From assembly GCF_046630445.1 (NCBI RefSeq), contig NC_092339.1, forward strand, positions 55,289,501 to 55,353,500: a stretch of 64,000 nt of DNA, read 5' to 3'. Shown here piece by piece: positions 1 to 12,252 of the stretch (positions are counted from its first letter, which is position 1; each line of letters opens with the position of its first letter). The notes beneath the pieces are model-generated. The model was not told where the DNA came from. It made no database searches and saw only the letters and a program-made list of their open reading frames with translations. The position numbers were made by a program, and so were the translations under genes. Origin of the DNA: Rutidosis leptorrhynchoides. Its lineage: Eukaryota > Streptophyta > Magnoliopsida > Asterales > Asteraceae.

Positions 1-2
1 CT

Positions 3-353
3 TTTGGGTTCAGTGAATGGATGGAGATACTGCAGTACTTCATTGATAAAGGTAAAAGTGCTCTAAAAGACACACTAAAACGTGATCTTCAAGAACTTTT
101 CAACAAAGCAATCAAGTTTGGGAATGCACCAGAAGTGAATGTAGAAGAAATACTTTCGCAGAAGTCTAAAAGAAAGAAATCCATTGGTGCTGGCCCATAA
201 AGAAGAGATCCCATCATTCTACCCCTTCAAATTCCAGTGTTTGATCCTGCTGAGCTACCTACATTGTTCCCTAAAGCCTTGGCAGCCTTAAAAGTGAAAA
301 AAGAAGAGCTATCTGATGTTGAACAAGATAAAGACAAGGATAAAGACAGATAG
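3..353 (+). pseudogene. unrecognised coding fragment with an in-frame stop
   Basis: An open frame enters from the left edge and runs 65 codons to a TAA at 198-200. It then continues in the same frame for 50 more sense codons to a TAG at 351-353. The first part is lysine-rich (QKSKRKK near its end). The second part has a proline-rich start and ends in a charged run of Asp-Lys pairs. Continuation of plausible protein sequence after the TAA suggests a nonsense mutation in one gene, not a true end. The following 180 bases are AT-rich and look like a 3' untranslated region. I do not recognise the family; it could be a host gene tail or a transposon gene tail. Confidence 0.4.
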
Positions 354-534
354 CCTTCTAGTGCTTAAAATTTGTATCTTTTGATTATTTCATATTTCAT
401 TATAATGTCTTGTAATTATTGTATATACTCTATTGTAACGAAAATGAAAAGAGTTTATCTTCAAAATCATATCAATTTATAAGATATAGATAACCCAGCA
501 AAAGATCCCAAAACAAAACAAAAAGGGACAAATT

Positions 535-873
535 TGTAACGACCCTGAAAATTCCAACTTTTATTAATAATATTTATCATTAATACTTGTGATTTAATAA
601 ATGTATTTATATTACATTTACTTGTTACCTCGATTGACTTTACGTGCCCCGATTCGTCTTTGTGACACACGAACTTTTCACGAATAATATTTAGAATATT
701 ATTTGCATTCATGATTAATTAATATTGATCATTTTTAATTAACTAAGGTTGCTAGTTAATTACTTGGGCTTATTTATTTAATTTGTTACATACTTGGTCT
801 TTCTTTAATGGACTCATGATTAGTGGACTTGAAAGCCCACCCTACATCCTTAATGGACTAGTTAGCCCATATT
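535..873 (+). repeat. 5' LTR of element A, first segment
   Basis: The LTR begins TGTAACGACCC at 535. It is cut at 873 by insertion of LARD-1, whose ATATT target duplication is the last five bases of this segment. It resumes at 13212, giving a total LTR of about 2.87 kb, close to the 2.92 kb of element D's LTRs. Confidence 0.8.
869..873. other. left target site duplication of LARD-1
   Basis: ATATT directly precedes the TGAAAGG terminus at 874 and is matched by ATATT at 13207-13211 directly after the terminal CA at 13206. This gives a perfect 5-bp duplication. Confidence 0.95.
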
Positions 874-1467
874 TGAAAGGAACCGTTCATATACATTATA
901 AACGATTCACAATAGTTGATTACATCGCGAGGTATTTGACCTCTATATGATACATTTTAGAAACATTGCATTCGTTTTTAAAAGACAAACTTTCTTTACA
1001 ACAAAAGTTGACGGCATGCATACCATTTCATAATACATCCAACTATAATTGACTTAATAATAATCTTGATGAACTCAACGACTCGAATGCAACGTCTTTC
1101 GAAATATGTCATGAATGACTCCAAGTAATATCTCTAAAATGAGCAAATGCACAGCGAAAGATTTCTTTCATACCTGAGAATAAACATGCTTTAAAGTGTC
1201 AACCAAAAGGTTGGTGAGTTCATTAGTTTATCATAATCATTCATTTCCATCATTTTAATAGACCACAAGAATTTCATTTTCAGTTCTCATAAATATACGT
1301 CCCATGCATAGAGACAAAATATCATTCATATGGATTGAACACCTGGTAACCGACATTCACAAAATGCATATAAGAATATCCCCATCATTCCGGGATCCTC
1401 CTTCGGACATGATATAAATTTTGAAGTACTAAAGCGTCCGGTACTTTGGATGGGGCTTGTTGGGCTC

Positions 1468-1479
1468 GATAGATCTATC
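1468..1479. other. conserved LTR palindrome GATAGATCTATC
   Basis: Perfect 12-bp dyad. The same site occurs in every LTR of LARD-1, LARD-C and element D (9811, 24638, 32944, 37472, 45848). A different perfect dyad sits at the same relative place in element A (15144). Confidence 0.7.
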
Positions 1480-2767
1480 TTTAGAGTTCGCGTCAATTAG
1501 GGTGTCTGTTCCCTAATTCTTAGATTACCAGACTATAAAAAGGGGCATATTCAATTTCGATAATTCAACCATATAATGTAGTTTCGATTACTTGTGTCTA
1601 TTTCGTAAAACATTTATAAAATTTTGCGCATGTATTCTCAGCCCAAAAATGCAATGAGTAAAAAGGCAAATGAAACTCACCATACTGTATTTCGTAGTAA
1701 AAATACATATAACGTCATTGAACAAGTGCAAGGTTGGCCTCGGATTCACGAACCTAAATTAAGTATATATATTTATATGTTGGTCAATATTTATCTAACA
1801 ATTTAGGTCAGGTCATAGTGTATCCCAATCCTAATGCTCGAGACTAATATGCAAAAGTCAACAAAAGTCAATTTGACTAAAAAATAATTTCCAAAATTTA
1901 TACATGATTATTATAGAGTTTAAATATCGTCATTTTTATATTTTTAAATATTTTTAAAAGATTTATTAGAGTAAATAATAAAATTCATTTATTAATAAAT
2001 AAAATTTTTATATTAAAATTTATATAATAAAATATACTCTTATATATATTAAGTAATAAAATTTATAGAGTTCATCTAATATCATAAATATAATATGATA
2101 GGTATTATTAAAGTAATTTTATTACACGTAGTAAAATATGTTTGTATCACATATTTATTTGATAAAATAATATCTATAATAATAGTAAGTAAAAGTTGTA
2201 TTATTTTGTAATAATAATTATTATTATTCTATTACTAAAATATCAATATTTATAGTTACTAAAATGACATTATGATAAAATGATAATTCTAATTATAATA
2301 ACTTTAATATTTACGATACTTTTTAATATTATCTTTAAAATAATAATTCTATTAATAATGATATTTTATAATAACAATGACATTTCTATTAAAATGAAAA
2401 TTTTTGTTAAAATGATAGTTTTAATACTAACGATACTTTTAATAATAATAGTAATGATAAAAATAATAAGAACGATAATTTTATCTAAATCAATATCTTA
2501 TAATATTTTAATTTCATCATGATACACATACTCATTATTTCCTAATCATTTCGTTTAATAGCTTTTAATCGACTTTTATATCGTGTTCATAATATGATAA
2601 TAATAGTGATCAAAATAATTAGGTGTTACTAATATTAGTTTTAATTACAATAATACTAATAATGATAATTACTATGACATTATTAAAGATAATACTAATA
2701 ATTATTTTAATGATAATATAATAATAATAATAATAATAACAATAACAATAACCATTTTTAAATAATG

Positions 2768-2819
<52 letters not shown>

Positions 2820-2836
2820 TGATAATAATAATAATG

Positions 2837-2925
<89 letters not shown>

Positions 2926-2926
2926 T
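2768..2926. repeat. (TA)n and (AAT)n microsatellites
   Basis: A (TA)n run of about 45 bases to 2813 is followed by mixed GATAAT units and a near-pure (AAT)n run to about 2926. The equivalent tract in the other LTR at 11103 has a much longer TA run. Confidence 0.95.
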
Positions 2927-3709
2927 AGATAATAATAATAATAATACTAATTATAAATTTAACGATAATAACAATAGTAATAATAATAAAAATAACAATT
3001 TTTAATGATAAATCCTTTTATTGATATAGATAATAAAATAATAATAATAAGATAAAACTTGAATGACGATAATAAAGACGATAATAATAATCATTTTTAA
3101 TAATAATACAAAAATTCGATTGACTATAACTTTAAATCCGTTCATCGAAACCATTCGATATCTAAAGGAAAAGTTCTTAATTTTTCGCTAGCTTTTCAAT
3201 TACATGCATATCTTATACCTTATCTCAACCGCATATATAACTAATTCAGGATTCAACATAACCTAACTAAAGGCAATATCAAAAGTACAAACATGCATAA
3301 TCCTATATACTCGAGCACTAGTCAGGGATATACTATTAGTATGTAAAAGTTAAATTATGAGTACTCACGTATCAATATTGAGATTTAATATTGCAGGAAA
3401 GGTACGTAAACGCAACGGAGACGATAAACACTAGATTGACCTTACGAGCATACCCTCGAACATTACCCATCACCTCCATAGCTATAACCCATAATTTCCT
3501 TAGCTCTATCACGCTCGAAAAACAATTTCAAAATCACTCGGACAGCACTCCGTAGTAATATTTTATGTATACTAATAATATCTTGAAATAATATGGAGTA
3601 AAAATATATATATGTAAATCGATTGAGAGAGTTTAGAGAAAAATATTTTCAAGTTTCTATAAAATAATAAAACCTATTGAATTCTATTTATAATAAATTT
3701 TTGAATTAT

Positions 3710-3858
3710 TAAAGTGAATTATTAAAGTATGAATTATTAAAGTAAATTATTAAAGTATGAATTATTAAAGTGAATTATTAAAGTATGAATTATTAATGTA
3801 TGAATTATTAAAGTGAATTATTAAAGTATGAATTATTAAAGTCAATTATTAAAGTTAA
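3710..3858. repeat. tandem repeat of GAATTATTAAAGT units
   Basis: About ten copies of a 13-15-bp unit, GAATTATTAAAGT with or without an added TAT, run head to tail. The sister array is at 12113-12250 in the other LTR, with slight differences in unit order. Confidence 0.9.
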
Positions 3859-4814
3859 AGTAAAGTAAAAATAAAGTAAAGGTAAAGTTTAAGTATAGTA
3901 AAAGTATAAAACTATGTACGTATAATACACGTATAAATATATATAATATTAATTTAAATCTTTATATATATTTAATAAAATATAAATATCGTTATCTTTA
4001 TCATACTGGTTAAGTAATGAGTTGTCAAAAGTGGTTCTAGATATTTATAAAAGTTATATACATTTTAATAATAAAGTTCTTTTTAAACTGAAAACGTTTT
4101 TGTACGTTTGAAACTAAATCAAATAAATATGATAATTTTGTTTTCCAAAACTAAATATATTTAAGAATCATTTTGTTTAAAGGTTAAAATAATGAAAATC
4201 GTTATATCATAAAACGTTTTAGAAAAGTAAAATCATATATATTCATAATAGGTTTCAAGTTTTTAAATTACAGTCTGTTGGTGAAGCATGCGATAAAGTT
4301 CAAAGGTTAAATAAACGTATGAAATCATCTTAATGAAAAATATCGAGTTACATAACTTGTCGATATCCAACATCTAAGTTATTTACACTCCACGTTCTTA
4401 CTTATAAATCACTTTACCATTTTCCGAATGTTGTCAAAAAGAATAGATTTCTTAAATCACAGTAGACCTCATAACATAGACCCGTAATCATATCACAATG
4501 TATCTGATAAATCAATCATTTGATATTATCTTCTAATTTCATCGATAAACATATTGAAACAAATACGTTCATGTAAAGTATTATACGTTTAATACTTTAT
4601 TAATATTCTCAAGTTATAATATATATATATATATATATATACATATTTATTTATATATAACGGTTCGTGAATCGTCGGAATTTGGTCGAGGTTATAATGA
4701 ATGTATGAACACAATTTAAAATTCTTGAGATTTAACTTAACAAACTTTGCTTATCGTGTCGGAATAATATAAAGATAAAGTTTAAATTTGGTTGGAAATT
4801 TCCGGGTTGTCACA

Positions 4815-4850
4815 GTACCTACCCGTTAAAAAAATTTCGTCCCGAAATTT
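4815..4850 (-). other. LARD-1 polypurine tract and adjoining hairpin
   Basis: Read on the minus strand, TTAACGGGTAGGTAC abuts the 3' LTR start TGTGACA and fits a plus-strand-priming polypurine tract. Just before it is an 8-bp inverted repeat, AAATTTCG and CGAAATTT with a 3-base loop (4832-4850). The same arrangement occurs at 28039-28074 (LARD-C) and 39764-39799 (element D). Confidence 0.75.
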
Positions 4851-5167
4851 GAATGGGATGGTCATGGCTGACAGTAAGTATGTTTTCATGACGTATACGA
4901 GTTGAAATTTAGATTTTATTATCATCAAGTAATATAGATAAAGCAATTTGATTTTTGTGAAGAGTACGAGTGAAGTTATCACAAAAGAATGAAATGAGTA
5001 AATGCACGTTCTTTTTAACCAATGACATAGTCACGGTTGATTTCCGGAATTCAAGGAATTTAGAGAAAATCTTCGTAATAAGATTTGGTTCTTCGGTAAT
5101 TAAGGAAGTTAGGATTCGCTTTGATTAAATGCGATAATCTGTTTTGATTTCTCTGTCGGATATTTTA

Positions 5168-5177
5168 CTATATATCC
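5168..5177 (+). promoter_or_regulatory. TATA-like box before the antisense small ORF
   Basis: CTATATATCC lies about 90 bases before the ATG at 5258. The aligned position in LARD-C (28445) also has a TATA box (TATAAA), about 82 bases before its ATG. A pyrimidine-rich leader follows in both copies. Confidence 0.45.
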
Positions 5178-5257
5178 ACCCCCTTCGTTTCCTTATTTTC
5201 ACAACTCACACCTTTTATTCTTTCTCCCTCAATTCATACTTTATAGCATTCACTAAT

Positions 5258-5431
5258 ATGCTCCATCCAGTTCTGATTCTTGATAGACTCCTAACTTTCA
5301 TATCTGTCATTATTCTTTTTTATCTGCCGCCAGAAGAATCTATTTACTTCTACTATACTCTTGGTTTTATAGTGTTTTTAGTTCTCCTGTGTCTTTATAT
5401 TGCTATATGCATCGATATATATGGTTTGTAA
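5258..5431 (+). CDS. small antisense ORF, predicted two-helix membrane peptide (57 aa)
   Basis: This ORF runs opposite to LARD-1, between the conserved internal core and the 3' LTR. The 57-residue product starts MLHPVLIL, has a hydrophobic stretch at about residues 5-23, a polar turn PPEES at 24-28, a second hydrophobic stretch at about 30-52, and ends IDIYGL. The frame stays open upstream to 5144. This ATG is chosen because LARD-C has an ATG at the matching place (28527), an identical length, the same stop and no indel. Codon comparison by hand: 24 identical codons, 13 synonymous changes, 20 replacements; 37 of 57 residues identical. I know no protein family with this sequence. Antisense ORFs near the 3' LTR are known from Tat-lineage plant elements, but I cannot claim homology. 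It could be chance survival in AT-rich DNA. Confidence 0.45.
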   Translation: MLHPVLILDRLLTFISVIILFYLPPEESIYFYYTLGFIVFLVLLCLYIAICIDIYGL

Positions 5432-5793
5432 TTTCTTGGTTGTTGTTGGGTTTTATATCTTCCATTATACTTCAAAGTCCCTGCTTCTGTCTTCTATAAT
5501 CATTGGCATCCACAGTTAATACTCTCTCCTATTTGCTGCGATTTATACTCCAATTTCTATTTTGGAGCTTTGTCCTTTCGTTTCTTCTTCTTGCGATTAA
5601 GCATCGCTAGTAATGGTCCATAATTCGCAGATATAAATTTTGGAATGAACATTGTTAATGTTATAAGAAGGAAATGGTAATGGCACGGTCTTGATTTGTT
5701 AAATTACCAGAATACCCTGGAAAAGACCGAATCATCAAGAAATATTTTCTTAATATTTTATAGGTTAAATAGAATACAAGAGTCGTGTAACCT

Positions 5794-5907
5794 GGCACAT
5801 GATGATGTTATGATCTGTGAATCATCACGTTCCATTTAAAAACTCAGCATGACTTACTGTAATATAATCACGTTGATCAAGTGTCATTATATTATACTAA
5901 CTCATGC
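5794..5907. other. conserved non-coding core with a 61-bp near-palindrome
   Basis: This 114-bp block is about 96% identical by eye to 28968-29080 in LARD-C. The last 61 bases (5847-5907) are identical in both copies. They form a near-perfect inverted repeat: outer arms GCATGA and TCATGC, inner arms TAATATAAT and ATTATATTA, centre TTGATCAA, with three C-C mismatches spaced along the stem. No gene overlaps it. Confidence 0.8.
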
Positions 5908-8349
5908 TTCAGTTCCCAAAACTACTTCAATAGTATACATATTTTAAATTCGAATTTTTCAGAATTTAGAAACTAAAATAGTTTCTTTTATGATGTAACA
6001 CAGATAGCGCAAAGAGATAAATGATTTCGAATAACAATAGTTATGAAGATATCTTCAGAAACATTGAAGATATTTATAATGAAAGATATGATGATATCTT
6101 AGAATATCTAAGATCAGAGGATGATAAAGAATATTATTCATAAGGGTTTAGAGTCAAGAGTAAGGTATTTGATAATAATTTCAGCAGACACTGAATCATT
6201 TGGATTCTTTGAAGGCAGGTTTAGTCTTTGTGATTTGTCCACAGCCTCCTTCATGGTTTGCTTAATCCGTTTTCCAGTTCCAAACCTTCTCTTTTTCTGA
6301 GCTTTTCCAACACACTATCCTTTATTATCAAACTTTTGACTGTTAAGGTCGTTTACAGTTTTTGCTGCTTCATCAGCATTTTCCAAACTTCGGAAAACTA
6401 GTTCGCAGTTTAGGCTGTTTTTCAGAAACTTCACATTTGAAGTATATAAGTCTAGGAGGTAGATGATATATATACACCTATAGCCGTTGGTGGAGACATG
6501 CTGCAAGATTTCAAAATACTGATTGCTGATTCCCAGTAATTGACATGACAATTCTTGTTACAAGATGCGAATGAGTAAACGATGGGGTTCCGATAAATAT
6601 AATGATTTTTCAGAAAGTCAAAGATCAGTGAAGCTGTTGGTAAGTTTATTGCTAATGTGGTGAGACATAAAAGGTTCTCCGGTCACGATGATGAAAGGGC
6701 AACGTCTATATCAAGATCATAATAAGACTGTTTCAACTAAAAAGTCGAAGTTGACTTGCTAGAGCTGTGACAAAACTGACTAATTTGAAAAGGAATCGCA
6801 AAGTTATTTTTGCTAATAAATGCCAAAGGGTCTGACATGGATACGTGTTAAATTATGACTCTGGTTTCGAGAGCTTTTCAGATGCAAGACTGTGGTTAAT
6901 ATGTGGTTGGATCATCATCTCGATTTTTCATTATTTGAAGTGTCTTCAGGAATTTCGAAGGGTTTTGAACACATATTGTAATCGTTAATATACATATGAT
7001 GTTCTAACACGGTTTGAAGTCAAAGTATAGCTTGTGAAAGATGTAAGGATCTAAGAGTGATGATTTTGGTCATATCTCGAGTTGAATTCTGAGATTTCAA
7101 AATCAAAATATGTAATTAAATTTTGAATGAGTATGGTTGTTTTGATTTCTATAAAAGAATGTATATTGTTGTGAAAGTAGGGAGTATAATGGATGATTTA
7201 CTGAATCAGATTCGAAGAATGTAACATATTAATTGTGAATTTATATATCTCTCGGGTATTACCTACCCATTAAAAAAAATTCACAATTAATATTTTGTAC
7301 AAAAGAATTTTATTACAGTCTTTATGAAAATATATATATGTATATTTTTTTCAGATGTAACATAGATTTAATGAGTTAATGTTAAATTAAACTCATTTGA
7401 TTTACAGTTGAAACTAGAATTGAATAATCCCTAAAGGCTTTAAAAATTACATAACTTTTACGGAGTATTTCTTTAATGACATTGAAATTATGAATCAATA
7501 CTTCGTTATTTGTTGATGTATGATGTTCGGTTCGTGGAATTCTTGTGAATTTCGCAAAGTACAAATGATGTTATTTGAAAAGTTTCGAGTACATCGATGA
7601 TGAAAGTGTAAAATCAAACATATATTTGAATAATATACTTGATTTATTATGAGATGGAATTTTTTTTGAATTAAAACAGAGATTGTAGTTAACGATGGTT
7701 AAGTTGCGGGTGAAGGACGTACATTATTACATATTTGTAATATGAATTAACCGAGTAGTTAAGATTCACACACACAATAGCTTAGCATTGAAAGATTTAT
7801 TTTTATTTCAAAATATATATATATAAAATATACATATAATTTCTTCAGAGGGAATGAGTTAATTCTTCTTAACTCGTTGATGCAATATACGCGTTATTGA
7901 TTCGTAGTGATGTCTACAATGATTCTTGAACTGACGGAGTTTGTGATGTTATAGGTGTTGTTGATTCTGATGTTGACTGTACTGACGATGCTGATGACGC
8001 TGATGATACTGTTGATGCTGTTGGTAAAACAAGTTTAGCTTATTAATCACACACCATTTTTGTCAGGGTTTCTACTCTTCCTTCTATCATTTTGGTTTGC
8101 TTAACTGATTTATGGTTAGGGCTAGATTAGATAATCTCTAAAACTTTAGAGATTACATAATCGTCGCGGAATGTTTCTCCAATGAAGTTATGAATTAATA
8201 CTTCGCCAGTTATTGTTGTTGGTACTCCTTGGTATCCATGGTGCGTATGATGTTGATGCTCGTGGGACAGATTGTGAAGTTGAGGTTTACGACATGGTTG
8301 TGGTTGGAGCTGGTAATTTTACTGTTGGCGTTGATGATGGTGGTACTGG
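5908..8349. other. LARD-1 internal domain without recognisable genes
   Basis: Much of this stretch aligns by eye with LARD-C 29081-31370, with many indels and no shared open frame that I could find. It includes the internal polypurine-tract copy near 7261. Short open frames here lack family similarity or conservation and look like chance. Confidence 0.6.
7255..7275 (-). other. internal polypurine-tract-like copy, LARD-1
   Basis: TATTACCTACCCATTAAAA on plus reads TTTTAATGGGTAGGTAATA on minus, a near copy of the 3' polypurine tract. Equivalent copies are at 31118-31134 (LARD-C) and 44387-44404 (element D), always downstream of the pre-gag ORF. Confidence 0.55.
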
Positions 8350-8784
8350 TTATGCTGCTGGTGCTGCTGCTGGTGTTTGTAATCTCTGCACCATATTCTC
8401 CAAAGCCACTACCCGAGCGCGAAGCTCGTTGACTTCTTCTATTACACCGGGGTGGTTTTCGGTTCGGACGAGCGGATAAATAAAATCTAGAATTTGATGT
8501 AATATATAATCGTGACGAGATACTCTGGAAATGAGAGAGAAAATGGTGTTTTGGACAGGTTCGCCGGTAAGTGCTTTAGGTTCTTCGTCAAGAGGGCAAT
8601 GTGATGGATGGAAAGGATCGCCTTCTTCTTGTCTCTAATGATTTAGGAGGCTACGAACCCATCCCTAATTCATCCAGAATAGGTGATGACTGATTGGTTG
8701 ATCCATTCCGGTCACACTGCTTTCGGAGCTTGAGTGAGATTCCATTTCGGAATCCGAGTGACTTGAACTAATGACGAATTCCAT
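8350..8784 (-). pseudogene. decayed pre-gag ORF of LARD-1
   Basis: From ATG (8784-8782) the frame gives a serine/acidic start, MEFVISSSHSDSEMES, then QPISHH, and meets two in-frame TAG codons. It then stays open in the same frame for about 95 codons to TAA at 8352-8350. The last part contains EVNELRARVVALENMVQRLQ, a coiled-coil-like heptad pattern followed by Pro/Ala. The same layout, serine/acidic start and LRARV coiled coil at the end, is seen in element A's pre-gag ORF and in LARD-B and C. Its role in the parent elements is unknown. Confidence 0.6.
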
Positions 8785-9202
8785 TTCGTACGATTTAATA
8801 AAGAATTTTTCGATATGAAATGATCTTCTGGCTATCGGATGGTATTCTAATTACATAGAATATCTATATATATAGAGCAAAAGATTTCGTAAATTACGGA
8901 GGAATTTACGGAATATATCAGTCAAAGTTTAAAGTAACAGATACGATAAGATATGATTTAGCAGATACGCTAAGATATGAATTTTGTCTTTACACTACTC
9001 TTGCAATTAATGTAGCAAGACGTGTCTAGACTAATAATGATAAGCAGGTAATTTTCTAAGGATGATAAGCAGATGATTTCTGACTAGAAGTGATAAGCAA
9101 AACTTTTGTCATGCAGACACGGGCGAAATTCAGACTCACTAATGCATCCTAACGACTTATCAGTTAGACACACTAATGCAGACCTGGTTCGCTAAGACCA
9201 CC

Positions 9203-9214
9203 GCTCTGATACCA
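9203..9214 (-). other. primer binding site, LARD-1
   Basis: Minus-strand TGGTATCAGAGC, complementary to the 3' end of plant initiator-Met tRNA, two bases from the 5' LTR end at 9217. Confidence 0.92.
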
Positions 9215-11101
9215 ACTGAAAGGACCCGTTCATATACATTATAAACGATTCACAATAGTTGATTACATCGCGAGGTATTTGACCTCTATATGATACATTT
9301 TACAAACATTGCATTCGTTTTTAAAAGACAAACTTTCTTTACAACGAAAGTTGACGGCATGCATACCATTTCATAATACATCCAACTATAATTGACTTAA
9401 TAATAATCTTGATGAACTCAATGACTCGAATGCAACATCTTTCGAAATATGTCATGAATGACTCCAAGTAATATCTCTAAAATAAGCAAATGCACAGCGA
9501 AAGATTTCTTTCATACCTGAGAATAAACATGCTTTAAAGTGTCAACCAAAAGGTTGGTGAGTTCATTAGTTTATCATAATCATTCATTTCCATCATTTTA
9601 ATAGACCACAAGAATTTCATTTTCAGTTCTCATAAATATACGTCCCATGCATAGAGACAAAATATCATTCATATGGATTGAACACCTGGTAACCGACATT
9701 CACAAAATGCATATAAGAATATCCCCATCATTCCGGGATCCTCCTTCGGACATGATATAAATTTCGAAGTACTAAAGCATCCGGTACTTTGGATGGGGTT
9801 TGTTGGGCCCGATAGATCTATCTTTAGAGTTCGCGTCAATTAGGGTGTCTGTTCCCTAATTCTTAGATTACCAGACTATAAAAAGGGGCATATTCAATTT
9901 CGATAATTCAACCATATAATGTAGTTTCGATTACTTGTGTCTATTTCGTAAAACATTTATAAAATTTTGCGCATGTATTCTCAGCCCAAAAATGTAATCA
10001 GTAAAAAGGCAAATGAAACTCACCATACTGTATTTCGTAGTAAAAATACATATAACGTCATTGAACAAGTGCAAGGTTGGCCTCGGATTCACGAACCTAA
10101 ATTAAGTATATATATTTATATGTTGGTCAATATTTGTCTAACAATTTAGGTCAGGTCATAGTGTATCACAATCCTAATGCTCGAGACTAATATGCAAAAG
10201 TCAACAAAAGTCAATTTGACTAAAAATAATTTCCAAAATTTATACATGATTATTATAGAGTTTAAATATCGTCATATTTATATTTTTAAATATTTTTAAA
10301 AGATTTATTAGAGTAAATAATAAAATTCATTTATTAATAAATAAAAATTTTATATTAAAATTTATATAATAAAATATACTCTTATATATATTAAGTAATA
10401 AAATTTATAGAGTTCATCTAATATCATAAAGATAATATGATAGGTATTATTAAAGTAATTTTATTACACGTAGTAAAATATGTTTGTATCACATATTTAT
10501 TTGATAAAATAATATCTATAATAATAGTAAGTAAAAGTTGTATTATTTTGTAATAATAATTATTATTATTCAATTACTAAAATATCAATATTTATAGTTA
10601 CTAAAATGACATTATGATAAAATGATAATTCTAATTATGATAACTTTAATATTTACGATACTTTTTAATATTATCTTTAAAATAATAATTCTATTAATAA
10701 TGATATTTTATAAGAACAATGACATTTCTATTAAAATGAAAATTTTTGTTAAAATGATAGTTTTAATACTAACGATACTTTTAATAATAATAGTAATGAT
10801 AAAAATAATAAGAACGATAATTTTATCTAAATCAATATCTTATAATATTTTAATTTCATCATGATACACATACTCATTATTTCCTAATCATTTCGTTTAA
10901 TAGCTTTTAATCGACTTTTATATCGTGTTCATAATATGATAATAATAGTAATCAAAATAATTAGGTGTTATTAATATTAGTTTTAATTACAATAATACTA
11001 ATAATGATAATTACTATGACATTATTAACGATAATACTAATAATTATTTTAATGATAATATAATAATAATAATAACAATAACAATAACCATTTTTAAATA
11101 A

Positions 11102-11342
<241 letters not shown>

Positions 11343-12112
11343 GATAATAATAATAAAAATACTAATTATAAATTTAACGATAATAACAATAGTAATAATA
11401 ATAAAAATAACAATTTTTAATGATAAATCCTTTTATTGACAAAGATAATAAAATAATAATAATAAGATAAAACTTGAACGACGATAATAAAGACGATAAT
11501 AATAATCATTTTTAATAATAATACAAAAATTCGATTGACTATAACTTTAAATCCGTTCATCGAAACCATTCGATATCTAAAGGAAAAGTTCTTAATTTTT
11601 CGCTAGCTTTTCAATGACATGCATATCTTATACCATATCTCAACCGTATATATAACTAATTCAGGATTCAACATAACCTAACTAAAGGCAATATCAAAAG
11701 TACAAACATGCATAATCTTATATACTCGAGCACTAGTCAGGGATATACTATTATTATGTAAAAGTTAAATTATGAGTACTCACTTATCAATATTGAGATT
11801 CAATATTGCAGGAAAGGTACGTAAACGCAACGGAGACGATAAACACTAGATTGACCTTACGAGCATACCCTCGAACATTACCCATCACCTCCATAGCTAT
11901 AACCCATAATTTCCTTAGCTCTATCACGCTCGAAAAACAATTTCGAAATCACTCGGACAGCACTCCGTCGTAATATTTTATGTATACTAATAATATCTTG
12001 AAATAATACGGAGTAAATATATATATGTAAATCGATTGAGAGAGTTTAGAAAAAAATATTTTCAAGTTTCTATAAAATAATGAAACCTATTGAATTCTAT
12101 TTATAATAAATT

Positions 12113-12252
12113 TTTGAATTATTAAAGTGAATTATTAAAGTATGAATTATTAAAGTAAATTATTAAAGTATGAATTATTAAAGTGAATTATTAAAGTATG
12201 AATTATTAAAGTGAATTATTAAAGTATGAATTATTAAAGTCAATTATTAAAG
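12113..12252. repeat. tandem repeat of GAATTATTAAAGT units
   Basis: Sister array to 3710-3858, about ten units. Confidence 0.9.

Larger units (their letters stand above)
874..4814 (-). repeat. LARD-1 3' LTR
   Basis: Plus-strand left copy, TGAAAGG to TGTCACA (minus-strand reading TGTGACAACCCGG to CCTTTCA). It contains a 12-bp palindrome at 1468-1479, a (TA)n tract, an (AAT)n tract and a 13-15-bp tandem repeat. No coding sequence was found; the short AT-rich open frames inside are chance. Confidence 0.9.

Noticed and set aside
2280-2522. 80-codon hydrophobic ORF repeated at 10622
   Set aside because: Ile/Leu/Met-rich reading of AT-rich LTR DNA; duplicated only because both copies are LTRs of one element.
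8213-8479. Plus-strand open frames at 8213 and 8229
   Set aside because: They are antisense shadows of the decayed pre-gag ORF at 8350-8784 on the minus strand.
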